Assembly: GCA_023432805.1 (NCBI GenBank)
Contig: JAEYUG010000007.1
Span: forward strand, 1-59,901
Origin: Bacteroidota bacterium
GTDB taxonomy: Bacteria; Bacteroidota; Ignavibacteria; SZUA-365
Direction: 5' to 3'
DNA length: 59,901 nt
Every line of letters begins with the position of its first letter. The first letter of the stretch is position 1. Positions 1 through 8,226 of the stretch are shown here, piece after piece. A program made the position numbers and the translations under genes. Below the pieces are notes generated by a model. It did not search any database. It was not told the origin of the DNA and was given only the letters and a program-made list of their open reading frames with translations.

Positions 1-1
1 G

Positions 2-559
2 CTGCAGGCAGGTGCGCCGACGGTGCTCGCCACCAGGGTGCCGTCGCAGGTGGCTTCCGATGTGATGCGCGCGGTACGCGCGAACGGGGGCGAGGTTGCG
101 CATCATGCGGACTGCGGCATCCTCGTCTTCGGGGCGGCCGCCCCGCATCCCCTCATCGGCAATGTGACGATCGTGACCGCCGGTACGGCGGATCTTCCCC
201 TCGCACGCGAGGTCGAACTGGTCTGCACGGCGCTGGGCAGTGCGGTGCACCGCATCACCGACATCGGCGTGGCGGGGGTGCACCGGGTGTTCGATGCGCT
301 CGAGGCGCTGCGCGCGGCACACGTGGTGGTGTGTGTGGCGGGGATGGAGGGGGCGCTGCCGTCGGTGGTGGGGGGACTCGTCTCCGCGCCGGTGATTGCG
401 CTGCCGTCGAGTGTGGGGTACGGTGTGAATACGGGCGGGTACAATGCGCTGCTGAGTTCGCTCGGAAGCTGCGTGCCCGGACTGGTCACGGTGAACATCG
501 ACAATGGCGTGGGGGCCGCGGCAGCTGCGCATCGCATCAACCTGTTGGCCGTGCGATGA
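2..559 (+). CDS. larB: Nickel pincer cofactor biosynthesis protein LarB (5' truncated)
   Basis: The reading frame is open to the left edge, so only the C-terminal part (about 185 residues) is present. LarB carboxylates and hydrolyses nicotinic acid adenine dinucleotide in synthesis of the nickel-pincer nucleotide cofactor of lactate racemase and related enzymes. The visible part resembles the AIR-carboxylase (PurE-like) fold: a VLATRVPSQ start, the TAGTADLPLAREVE segment, GMEGALPSVVGGL and the PSSVGYG motif expected of LarB. The stop codon overlaps the start of larE (ATGA), supporting a lar operon. larC and larA, if present, lie upstream of the window. Family assignment is confident; the true start is not visible. 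Confidence 0.9.
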   Translation: MQAGAPTVLATRVPSQVASDVMRAVRANGGEVAHHADCGILVFGAAAPHPLIGNVTIVTAGTADLPLAREVELVCTALGSAVHRITDIGVAGVHRVFDALEALRAAHVVVCVAGMEGALPSVVGGLVSAPVIALPSSVGYGVNTGGYNALLSSLGSCVPGLVTVNIDNGVGAAAAAHRINLLAVR

Positions 560-1416
560 GTCTGGCGCACCGCTTCGACGCGCTGCTCGCGCGCGCAGCG
601 ACGGAGGGGACGCGTACGGGACGCAATCTCGTGGCGTTCTCGGGTGGTGTCGACAGCAGTCTGGTCGCCCTGCTCGTGCACGAGTCCTTCGGCACGCGTG
701 CCACGGCCTGCCTCGGCGTGTCGGCCTCGCTGCCCGCAGAGCAGGAGGATCTCGCCATGCGCATCGCCGCGCACATCGGCATCAGGCTCGAACGCGTCGC
801 GACACGCGAGGGGGAGGATGCGGAGTATGTCGCCAACCGGGGCCTGAGCTGTTATGTGTGCAAGTCCGTGCTCTACGACACGATGCATGCCATCGCCCGC
901 GACGCCGAGCAGGCGGGAGGCGTGTTCGTGCTCTACAACGGCACGAATGCGGATGATTTCGCAGACGAGACACGTGTGGGGCTGCGCGCCGCACACGAGC
1001 GCGGTGTGGTGAGTCTGCTGCGCGATGTCACCAAGCACGACGTGCGCGCTCTGGCCCGGCATGTGGGACTTCCGAACTGGGAGCACGCCGCCGCCCCGTG
1101 CCTGCGGTCGCGGCTCGCGTCGGGCGTCGCGGCGACATCCGATCATCTCGCGCGCGTGGCCGAGGCCGAGCGCCGCGTTCGAGCGCGCAGTGCAGCGGCG
1201 GTGCATGAGAATCTGCGCGTTCGGCATCTGGCCGGCGACGCGGCTGCGATCGAGGCCGACGCCACGCTGCTCGCCCGCCTCGATGTGGATGCCTGCACGG
1301 CCGATCTGCACGCACTGGGATTCACGTCGGTCGCGCTGCGCGTCTTCGCATCGGGATCCGTCGCCGCATCTCCTCCGGCCGGCATGCCCGGTCCTGCTGC
1401 GCAGAAAAAGGAGTAG
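556..1416 (+). CDS. larE: ATP-dependent sacrificial sulfur transferase LarE
   Basis: 286 residues. LarE adenylates the pyridinium bis-carboxylate intermediate and inserts sulfur to build the nickel-pincer nucleotide. The PP-loop ATP-binding motif SGGVDSS lies at residues 29-35. Three cysteines stand out: Cys99 and Cys102 in SCYVCKS, and Cys182 in PCLRSR. One Cys at the last position is the sacrificial sulfur donor in Lactobacillus LarE, whereas a three-Cys arrangement is associated with [4Fe-4S] LarE proteins, so this copy may be the catalytic cluster type. The ATG at 556 was chosen because it overlaps the larB stop; a longer in-frame extension inside larB is a shadow. Good confidence in the family, moderate in the cluster inference. 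Confidence 0.9.
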   Translation: MSLAHRFDALLARAATEGTRTGRNLVAFSGGVDSSLVALLVHESFGTRATACLGVSASLPAEQEDLAMRIAAHIGIRLERVATREGEDAEYVANRGLSCYVCKSVLYDTMHAIARDAEQAGGVFVLYNGTNADDFADETRVGLRAAHERGVVSLLRDVTKHDVRALARHVGLPNWEHAAAPCLRSRLASGVAATSDHLARVAEAERRVRARSAAAVHENLRVRHLAGDAAAIEADATLLARLDVDACTADLHALGFTSVALRVFASGSVAASPPAGMPGPAAQKKE

Positions 1417-1419
1417 AGG

Positions 1420-2358
1420 ATGCGTTTTTCCGAATTGGCCGCGGTCAAGGATGTCGTGCTGTTCGACGGTGCGATGGGAAGCGAGCTGGAACGCCACGGT
1501 GTTGAGATCGCCTTGCCGCTCTGGAGCGCGCACGGGTTGCTCCGTGCGCCGCACATGGTGCGCAACATCCACTTCTGGTATCTGCATGCGGGTGCCGACG
1601 TGCTGACCACGAATACGTTTCGCACGAATCCCCGCGCGCTCGCACACGCCGGCATGGCGGAGCGGTGGGAGGAACTGACGCTTCGCGCGGTGGAGTTCGC
1701 CTTCGAGGCGCGCGAGCGTTACCGGGTCTGGCGTCCCGTCTGTGTGGCGGGATCCATTGCGCCGGTCGAGGATTGCTACGCGCCTGAGCGCGTGCCGGGA
1801 GACGCCGAGCTCGACGACGAGCACGGCCGCTTCGCCGAGACGCTCATGCTGGCGGGGGTCGATCTGCTACTCGGTGAGACCATCGGCACCGTACGCGAAG
1901 CCGCTGCGGTTGCGCGGGCCTGTGCCGCCACGGGTCGCGAGTATGCGATCTCACTGCTCACCCGCGGTGCCGACCGGCTGGTCTCGGGCGAGCCGGTCGC
2001 CGAAGCGGTCGACGCCGTGCTCGCCGTCGCTGCCGCTCCCCAATGCCTGCTGCTCAACTGCGCACCCGCTGCGACGATGCACGAGCCGCTCACCGTGCTG
2101 CGTGACGCGGTGCGCGCGCATGCGGCCGCGCGTGCAGCCGCGCCTGCGCAGCTTCCCATCGGATGCTCCGCGAACACCGGCAATCCGTTTGACAGCGCGG
2201 CACCCGGGACAGACATCCCCACATACACCGACTGCGCCAATGCGTGGCACGCGCTCGGGGCGCGCGTGATCGGCGGGTGCTGCGGCACGACGCCCGAATA
2301 CATCGCCGCGCTCGACGCGCGGTTCAATCCGCATGAAGAGAGCGAGACGAACGCATGA
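1420..2358 (+). CDS. Homocysteine S-methyltransferase-family protein
   Basis: 312 residues, single Hcy-binding TIM-barrel domain. The family transfers a methyl group from S-methylmethionine, betaine or a similar donor to homocysteine using a thiolate-activating zinc. The zinc ligands are visible: Cys214 (LLNCAP) and the Cys287-Cys288 pair in GGCCGTTP. The N-terminal FDGAMGSELERHG also matches the family. An AAGGAG ribosome binding site precedes the ATG, and the end overlaps the next gene by ATGA, so it belongs to the lar transcription unit. There is no cobalamin-binding domain, so it is not MetH. The methyl donor cannot be told from sequence; MmuM-like and betaine-type activities are both possible. 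Confidence 0.85.
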   Translation: MRFSELAAVKDVVLFDGAMGSELERHGVEIALPLWSAHGLLRAPHMVRNIHFWYLHAGADVLTTNTFRTNPRALAHAGMAERWEELTLRAVEFAFEARERYRVWRPVCVAGSIAPVEDCYAPERVPGDAELDDEHGRFAETLMLAGVDLLLGETIGTVREAAAVARACAATGREYAISLLTRGADRLVSGEPVAEAVDAVLAVAAAPQCLLLNCAPAATMHEPLTVLRDAVRAHAAARAAAPAQLPIGCSANTGNPFDSAAPGTDIPTYTDCANAWHALGARVIGGCCGTTPEYIAALDARFNPHEESETNA

Positions 2359-4010
2359 GAACGTACAGCACCCCATCGACGGCGCGCGCAGCCGCTGCGA
2401 TCGTCGCACTTCTGCTCGTCGCGACATCGACGCTGCGGGCACAGGACACGCCGCGCGAGTGGATACTCGGGCTGCATGCCGACGCGACGAAACTCTTCAG
2501 CGACTTCTCCGACAACCGTTTCTCGAGCGGCGGCGCGCTCTCGCTCAAGCGCTACGTGCGTCCCCTCGGCGGCGATGCCGTCTACGGCGCGGTGTCGCTC
2601 GGGTTATACGACGCGCAGTGGATGGTCACACGGGAATTCTTCACGGTGTACGACACCACCAGCGCGCGCATCGGAGACAAGCATCGCGTCTTCATGATCC
2701 CGATCGACGTCGAGGCGCAGTGGCGCCGCCGCATCGGTCCCGATGCCGAGCTGTTCCTCGGGACGGGACTTTCGCTTCTGTACTTCTCGCCGCAGAATCC
2801 CAACGGGCAGGGACTCGACCGCAGGCAGGATCGCTACGGGCACTGGACACTCGCGGTGCCGCTCACCGCAGAGTTCGACTTCATGCTCTCCGACAGGCTC
2901 GCCCTGCAGTTCCGTTCGACCATGCGCCTGACGCTCACCGATTACCTCGACGGCTTCCAGGCCGGTGACGGCAACGACCACTTCCTCACCGTGGGACTCG
3001 GCATCAGCTATTCCTTTCCCGAGCCTGACAGCGACCCCGATTTCGACGGACTCTCCACACGTGCGGAGCGCAGCATCCATCGGACAGATCCCCACAACGC
3101 CGATACCGACGGCGACGGCCTGCGTGACGGCGATGAACTCGTGCGAGGCACGGATCCCCGAGCGGCGGATACAGATGGGGATGGATTGTCGGATGGCGAG
3201 GAGGTGATGCGATGGGCGACCAATGCACTGGCGCGCGACACCGACGGCGATGGCCTCGGCGACCTCGAGGAAGTCGTGCACGGCACCTCCCCCCTGTCTA
3301 CCGACAGCGACGGCGACGGACTCAACGACAAGGTTGAGCTGGCGCGTGGGACCGATCCGCGCAACCGCGACACCGATGGCGACGGGCTGCCCGACGGACT
3401 CGAGAATGTGTCGAGTCCCTTGCTGCGCGACAGTGATGGCGACGGTCTGAACGACGAGCAGGAACTGCTCGAAGGGCTGCGTGCGACGGATGAGGATTTC
3501 GACAAGGACGGATTGTACGACGGGCTCGAGCTGCGCATCGGCACCGATCCGAAGAAGCCCGATACCGACAATGATGGTGTGAGCGATTATGCGGAGCACT
3601 ACGGGTTGATGACCAATCCCCGTCATCCGGACAGCGACGGCGACGGAGTGGCCGATGGATCGGATCCTTCACCGCTCGACCGCACGCCCCTGAATCCCGC
3701 GCGCAACGTGAGCTGGACGCTCTCCCGCCTCTTCAAGCTCGAGGAGCATGTGGATGAAACCTCGAAGGCCTATCTGTTGCTGCTGCACCTGATTCGTAGC
3801 GCGCCGCGTGAGATGCTGTTCAACATCGACATCGCGGTCTACGGTCCCACCTCCGCGATCGCCGACGCCCGGCGCCGCGCACTGGAGGCGCTGCTCAACA
3901 AGCAGATGCTGGAATGGAGCAGGGTGACGGTGTCGCTCTACAGCGAGGTGCGCGGATCGGGACTCACCGATGCGCGTCTCGTCTATGTCTGGAAAACCGG
4001 TGTGAAGTAG
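2355..4010 (+). CDS. Outer-membrane beta-barrel protein with thrombospondin type 3 repeats
   Basis: 551 residues. A signal peptide (about 1-29, ending LRAQ) is followed by about 190 residues of alternating beta-type sequence resembling an outer-membrane barrel. Residues 226-440 are about ten calcium-binding type-3 repeats of the form DTDGDGLxDGxE, and about 110 residues follow that I cannot assign (no convincing OmpA peptidoglycan motif). Barrel plus TSP3 repeats is a common cell-surface architecture in Bacteroidota, where the acidic repeats bind Ca2+ and act as a stiff linker. The ATG overlaps the methyltransferase stop. The architecture is well supported; the biological role is unknown. Confidence 0.75.
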   Translation: MRTYSTPSTARAAAAIVALLLVATSTLRAQDTPREWILGLHADATKLFSDFSDNRFSSGGALSLKRYVRPLGGDAVYGAVSLGLYDAQWMVTREFFTVYDTTSARIGDKHRVFMIPIDVEAQWRRRIGPDAELFLGTGLSLLYFSPQNPNGQGLDRRQDRYGHWTLAVPLTAEFDFMLSDRLALQFRSTMRLTLTDYLDGFQAGDGNDHFLTVGLGISYSFPEPDSDPDFDGLSTRAERSIHRTDPHNADTDGDGLRDGDELVRGTDPRAADTDGDGLSDGEEVMRWATNALARDTDGDGLGDLEEVVHGTSPLSTDSDGDGLNDKVELARGTDPRNRDTDGDGLPDGLENVSSPLLRDSDGDGLNDEQELLEGLRATDEDFDKDGLYDGLELRIGTDPKKPDTDNDGVSDYAEHYGLMTNPRHPDSDGDGVADGSDPSPLDRTPLNPARNVSWTLSRLFKLEEHVDETSKAYLLLLHLIRSAPREMLFNIDIAVYGPTSAIADARRRALEALLNKQMLEWSRVTVSLYSEVRGSGLTDARLVYVWKTGVK

Positions 4011-4013
4011 GGA

Positions 4014-6572
4014 TTACGAGAAACGCACGATGACGAGGGTCATGTCGTCGTGCGGCTGCTCGCCACCGACATGCGTAGTGACGGCATCGACGATGGCGTG
4101 ACGGATGCTGTCTGCGCTGCCCTGTGCGTGCGCACGCACGATGTCGCCGACGGACTCGATCGTGAATTCCCGGCCCGACGCGTCGAAGGCTTCGACGATG
4201 CCGTCGGTGAGCAGCGCGCACACATCGCCGACGCCGGGTGTGATCGTGCATTCTTCGAGGGATTCTCCGAAGCGCGTGAGGTCGAGTCCTGCCCCGATGC
4301 CATCGGGGCGGTAGTAGGCGATCCGCTCCTCTGCGGCGACATAATGCACGAGTGGCAGATGACCGGCGCGCAGGAACGTGCAGCGATGTTCCGACAATTC
4401 GACGCGCAATCCGGCGAGTGTGACGAATACCTGGCGTTCGGTGTAGTCGAAGATCTGGGTGTTGAGACGCACGAACAATTCCCACAGCGATGGTTGATAG
4501 GAGTCGATGGCCCGCACGACGCCCTGGATGCGCGAGAGGTAGAGCGCGGCGGGCGTTCCCTTGCCCGACACGTCGCCGACGAGAAAGGTGATGGCATCGT
4601 GATGTGCCAGGAAGTCGTAGAAGTCGCCGCCGACCTCCTGGGCGGGGATCGAGGCGGCAGACACGTCGATGCCGGGGAACACCGGCACGTCGACCGGCAG
4701 CGCGCCGAGCTGGATGCGCCGTGCGATCTCGAGTTCACGCCGCATGCGTTCCTGCTCCTTGGCGCCTTCGTAGAAGTCCATCACCACCATCGCATCGGCG
4801 ATGTTGATCGCGAGATTGTTCAACAGTTCGACATCGTCGCGGGTGTAGTTCGTCTCGGCCTTCTTGCCGCCGAGTGCCAGCAACGCCTCGATGCGGCGGT
4901 CGACGAACACGGGCACGATGAACTCGACGCCGTCGGCGCGCACGCGTTCATCGAGGCCGAGGTTGGCGGCGGCTTCCGCACCGCCCTTGTCGGTGAGTTC
5001 CGCGAGCCAGGCGGCATCCGAGGCGAGGGATCCCGCGAGCGCTTCCCCCACAACGAGACCGTGGGTGGCGGAGATGTCGAAGCGTCCGTTGTGGCGCCAT
5101 GCGAGCGCGGCACCGGTCAGGTGCATGATCGCGGTGACGTCGCGCACGACTTCGTCGGCGAGGGACTGCCGGTCGGAGTAGCGTGTCGAGAGGTGGGAGA
5201 AATCCTGCAGTGCGCGCCGGTAGTCGTACGAGGTGCGATGGAAGACGCGGTCGATGCGGCGTCGCAGCGCACGACGCGAGAGAACGATGAGCCCCGTCGC
5301 GGCGATGCCGAGCATGATGAGCATGCCCTTCTCGACGACGAGCTGGCGTTCGTACGGCAGCGCGTCGAGACGCACGATCTCGACCGAGCGCGTGCTGAGG
5401 TCGAGGATGGGGATGTTCCATGCCGCGTTCGCGAGAATGTTGACGGCGACGAAGGCCGCGACGAGCGTGAGGAAGTCGAGCACGACGACGAGCACGCTGT
5501 AGAGCGAACTCTTGCGAAATACGACGTAGAGGTCGAAGAGGCGGTAGCGGACGACGGTCGCGAAGAAGAGCAGCGGTACTGCTGCGACGATGATGTAGAG
5601 GGCCTGCAGGGTCTCGATCGAACTGCCGAGCGCGAGGAGGATGAAGAAGACCAGCGTGCTGATGCCGGCCCACTTGATCATGCGGGACCTGGACGCGTAG
5701 TCGGGATTGCGCTGTGCGCGGAACCCCAGATGCATGGACACTTCCATCGCAGCGATGAGCATCAGGGTGATGCCGACGTTGAGCGCAAGGGCGTTCTTCG
5801 GTGCGACGAGTCCCATGATGACGGGCGCGGCGATGGGCAGCAGATAGACGAGCAGCAGCATCCCGCGCGTGACGGGTGTGGTGAAGCGCGGTTCGGGAAT
5901 GCGGAGCGTGAGATGGTAGAAGGTGCTGAAGCTCAGCGACCACGTCAGCATGACGATCGGTCCGCGAATCCCCGTCAACCAGTCTGGATAATACCACATC
6001 GAATAGCCGTACATCAGGCTGAGAAACAGCGCGCCCGCGAGCTGCGCCCAGCCGAAGAGGCGGGCGGTCTTGTTGTCGGGCCGTCGCAGGAAGACGAAGG
6101 CGCCGACGGCCAGGCAGATGACGCCGACGATCATCTGGAGAAGCATGCCGAGTGGAACGCCGTATTCGGCAAGCATGACATGCAGCAGCAGGGTGCGGTC
6201 CCCGCGCAGCACGGTATAGTCGAGGACCTTGCCCTTGCCTCCCTCGACGATGTAGACCATCGCGTCTTCGGAGGTTTTGACGGGATTGCCGTTGACCTCG
6301 ATGATCACGTCGCCGACGAGGAGTCCCGCCCGATCGGACGCGCCCCCCTGGACGACGCTCGTGATGGTGACGCCGCGCGCACCGGTCACATAGACGTTTT
6401 CGTCGGTGACGATCGAGGCGAAGCGCACGAGATGGAGCACGCAGTAGGTGAGTCCCAGCACGAGCACGAGCAGGAAAAGCCAGCGCGCCGTGCGGGGATG
6501 CCGATCGAGACGCCGCTCCTCGCGGGGGGGACCAGCGAGCCATGTGCGGAAGCGATGAAGCAGGGAGTTCAT
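4014..6572 (-). CDS. Membrane PDZ-GAF-SpoIIE serine phosphatase (PP2C-type)
   Basis: 852 residues from the ATG at 6572; a longer in-frame extension to 6680 runs into the upstream gene's start and is less likely. Order: one membrane helix (31-50), a PDZ-like domain (about 55-135, with RAGLLVGDVI), about seven hydrophobic segments (140-435), a GAF-like region (455-600), then a SpoIIE/RsbU phosphatase domain (about 620-852). The phosphatase metal motifs are present: GGDFYD (648-653), GDVSGKG (666-672), LTDGIVEA and HDDMTL. Such enzymes dephosphorylate anti-sigma antagonists in partner-switching systems. No anti-sigma factor is adjacent, so the target is unknown. The input is probably an envelope signal read by the PDZ and membrane part. 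Confidence 0.85.
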   Translation of the reverse strand: MNSLLHRFRTWLAGPPREERRLDRHPRTARWLFLLVLVLGLTYCVLHLVRFASIVTDENVYVTGARGVTITSVVQGGASDRAGLLVGDVIIEVNGNPVKTSEDAMVYIVEGGKGKVLDYTVLRGDRTLLLHVMLAEYGVPLGMLLQMIVGVICLAVGAFVFLRRPDNKTARLFGWAQLAGALFLSLMYGYSMWYYPDWLTGIRGPIVMLTWSLSFSTFYHLTLRIPEPRFTTPVTRGMLLLVYLLPIAAPVIMGLVAPKNALALNVGITLMLIAAMEVSMHLGFRAQRNPDYASRSRMIKWAGISTLVFFILLALGSSIETLQALYIIVAAVPLLFFATVVRYRLFDLYVVFRKSSLYSVLVVVLDFLTLVAAFVAVNILANAAWNIPILDLSTRSVEIVRLDALPYERQLVVEKGMLIMLGIAATGLIVLSRRALRRRIDRVFHRTSYDYRRALQDFSHLSTRYSDRQSLADEVVRDVTAIMHLTGAALAWRHNGRFDISATHGLVVGEALAGSLASDAAWLAELTDKGGAEAAANLGLDERVRADGVEFIVPVFVDRRIEALLALGGKKAETNYTRDDVELLNNLAINIADAMVVMDFYEGAKEQERMRRELEIARRIQLGALPVDVPVFPGIDVSAASIPAQEVGGDFYDFLAHHDAITFLVGDVSGKGTPAALYLSRIQGVVRAIDSYQPSLWELFVRLNTQIFDYTERQVFVTLAGLRVELSEHRCTFLRAGHLPLVHYVAAEERIAYYRPDGIGAGLDLTRFGESLEECTITPGVGDVCALLTDGIVEAFDASGREFTIESVGDIVRAHAQGSADSIRHAIVDAVTTHVGGEQPHDDMTLVIVRFS

Positions 6573-6678
6573 GTCCGAAACATACGGCAAATTGACGATC
6601 GTTCCCCAACACGCTATCTTTGGAGCCACATCATGTCTTTTCCCGTACCGTGTTGATTCGCACCCTGTCTGATTTCGC

Positions 6679-7293
6679 ATGAAACACTACGTTTCGAACA
6701 AGCGCGAGACACCGAGGATGTTCCAGAGCGACATCATGGAATTCTTCTCCCGCGTTCATTGGAGTGTTCCGCTTTTTCTGTTCGTGCCCATCATTGCCGC
6801 ACTGTCATACGTCGCGGTGGCTTCCGACGGCATGCCCGCGGGTCGATTCGTTCTGATCTTCCTCGCGGGCCTGGCTATGTGGACGCTCACCGAATACGTA
6901 CTGCACCGCTTCATCTTCCACTACCATCCCTCGAGTGAATGGGGACGCCGCATCCACTGGATGTTTCACGGGGTGCACCACGATTATCCCAGCGATCCCC
7001 TGCGTCTGGTGATGGTGCCTTCGGTGAGCCTGCCGCTGGCGACACTGTTTTATCTGCTGTTTCACGTGACCGTGGGTGCGATGGCGGTGCATGCATTCAC
7101 TGCGGGATTTCTCGCGGGATATCTGTTCTACGACATCACGCATTACGCCGTGCACCACTTCCCGATCAAGGGTGCGGTGTTCGGGCGGTTGCGCGAGCAC
7201 CATATGCGGCATCACTTCAAGGATCCCGACAACGGCTACGGCGTCAGTTCCCCCCTGTGGGATCTGATCTTCAAGACCCGCTTCCCCCGCTGA
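6679..7293 (+). CDS. Fatty acid hydroxylase / sterol desaturase family membrane protein
   Basis: 204 residues with hydrophobic helices and the histidine clusters that ligate the di-iron centre: HRFIFH, HGVHH, HYAVHH and HHMRHH. The short length and the motif spacing resemble the catalytic part of fatty acid 2-hydroxylases more than carotenoid hydroxylases; the substrate is probably a membrane lipid acyl chain. It is transcribed divergently from the phosphatase gene across about 106 bases. A palindromic repeat element starts five bases after the stop codon. The family is certain; the exact substrate is not. Confidence 0.85.
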   Translation: MKHYVSNKRETPRMFQSDIMEFFSRVHWSVPLFLFVPIIAALSYVAVASDGMPAGRFVLIFLAGLAMWTLTEYVLHRFIFHYHPSSEWGRRIHWMFHGVHHDYPSDPLRLVMVPSVSLPLATLFYLLFHVTVGAMAVHAFTAGFLAGYLFYDITHYAVHHFPIKGAVFGRLREHHMRHHFKDPDNGYGVSSPLWDLIFKTRFPR

Positions 7294-7297
7294 TGGA

Positions 7298-7321
7298 TGG
7301 ACGAACGCCCTCGTTCGTCCA
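7298..7321. repeat. Hairpin repeat element, 10-bp perfect stem
   Basis: Perfect inverted repeat: arm TGGACGAACG, loop CCCT, arm CGTTCGTCCA. It sits between two convergent gene ends (7293 and 7330) and could terminate transcription from either side, although no T-run follows. It shares the ACG-CCCT-CGT core with the other repeat elements of this window but has its own, still self-complementary, stem. Confidence 0.8.
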
Positions 7322-7329
7322 CCACCTCC

Positions 7330-8226
7330 TCATCGCGTCATCGCCCGCCACCAGCCCCGCACATAGCCGGCATTCCGGTGGCGGAGCGATTGCAGAACGC
7401 ACAGCAGCAGCTGTCCCACGAGCGCCCATCGGCGCGCGATGCCCTGCAGCGCACCACGCGCGGCGCGGCGTGAGAGCACGCGCAATGATCGCACATACAG
7501 CGCCTGCGTCACGAACACATCCTCCCGATTGTGCACACTCGGACGATGCGTGCATTGTGCAGTCGGGATCATGAGGATGCGTTCCCCGCGTGCCGCAACC
7601 TGCAGTGAAAAGAGAAGATCCTCTCCGAATACCCGTCCCGTCGGAAGCCCCAGCACCGCACCTCCGAGTTGCGCATCATCGAAGCGAGCGTCCGTGATGG
7701 ACCTGCGGCGGTAGCTGACGGCCGTTGTGGCTGCAAAGGGAATCTCTGTCGGGCCGATGCAGTCATAGCCCACATCCGGAATTCCGGACACCCGGAAACG
7801 CGAGCATCCCCGGCCGGTCTGCAGCAGGAAACATCTGCGCACCAGCAGTTCGGCACCCTCGATGCGGCGCGGCTCGCGCACCACACCCGCGATACCAGCG
7901 ATCGCCCGTTCCCCATCGCGTTCGAATGCGTCGAGCATTGCAGCGCAGTATCCCGGCTTGAGCACGACATCATCGTCGAAGAAACTCACGATGTCGGTGT
8001 CGGCGAGATCGAGTCCCATGTTCCGCTGCGAGCAGATGCCGGGTGCTGCGGCAACCACGCGCACCATGTCTGGCGGAACGCCAAGTGCATCCGCTGCGAC
8101 CGTCCGGTCGGAGGCGTCAATGATGAGGATGGTGTCGGGGGGACAGGACTGCGCCGCGAGATGTGCAACGCAGCGTCGAAGTTCGTCGGGACGGTTGCGG
8201 GTGATGATGACCGCCGTGTGCGTCAT
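7330..8226 (-). CDS. Family 2 glycosyltransferase
   Basis: 298 residues from the ATG at 8226, which overlaps the stop of the ABC-F gene (TGATG). It has a GT-A fold: TAVIITRNRPDEL at the N-terminus, the nucleotide-binding IDASD segment (36-40) and the metal-binding FDDD stretch (83-86). The C-terminal segment is basic with no clear membrane helix. It probably transfers a sugar to a cell-surface glycan; donor and acceptor are unknown, and no polysaccharide cluster surrounds it. A longer start at 8271 would overlap the preceding gene by 45 bases and is less likely. Confidence 0.85.
   Translation of the reverse strand: MTHTAVIITRNRPDELRRCVAHLAAQSCPPDTILIIDASDRTVAADALGVPPDMVRVVAAAPGICSQRNMGLDLADTDIVSFFDDDVVLKPGYCAAMLDAFERDGERAIAGIAGVVREPRRIEGAELLVRRCFLLQTGRGCSRFRVSGIPDVGYDCIGPTEIPFAATTAVSYRRRSITDARFDDAQLGGAVLGLPTGRVFGEDLLFSLQVAARGERILMIPTAQCTHRPSVHNREDVFVTQALYVRSLRVLSRRAARGALQGIARRWALVGQLLLCVLQSLRHRNAGYVRGWWRAMTR

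Noticed and set aside
4050..6656. 868-codon open frame antisense to the phosphatase gene
   Set aside because: It mirrors the opposite strand of a gene with clear domains; composition is a high-GC shadow with no family motif.
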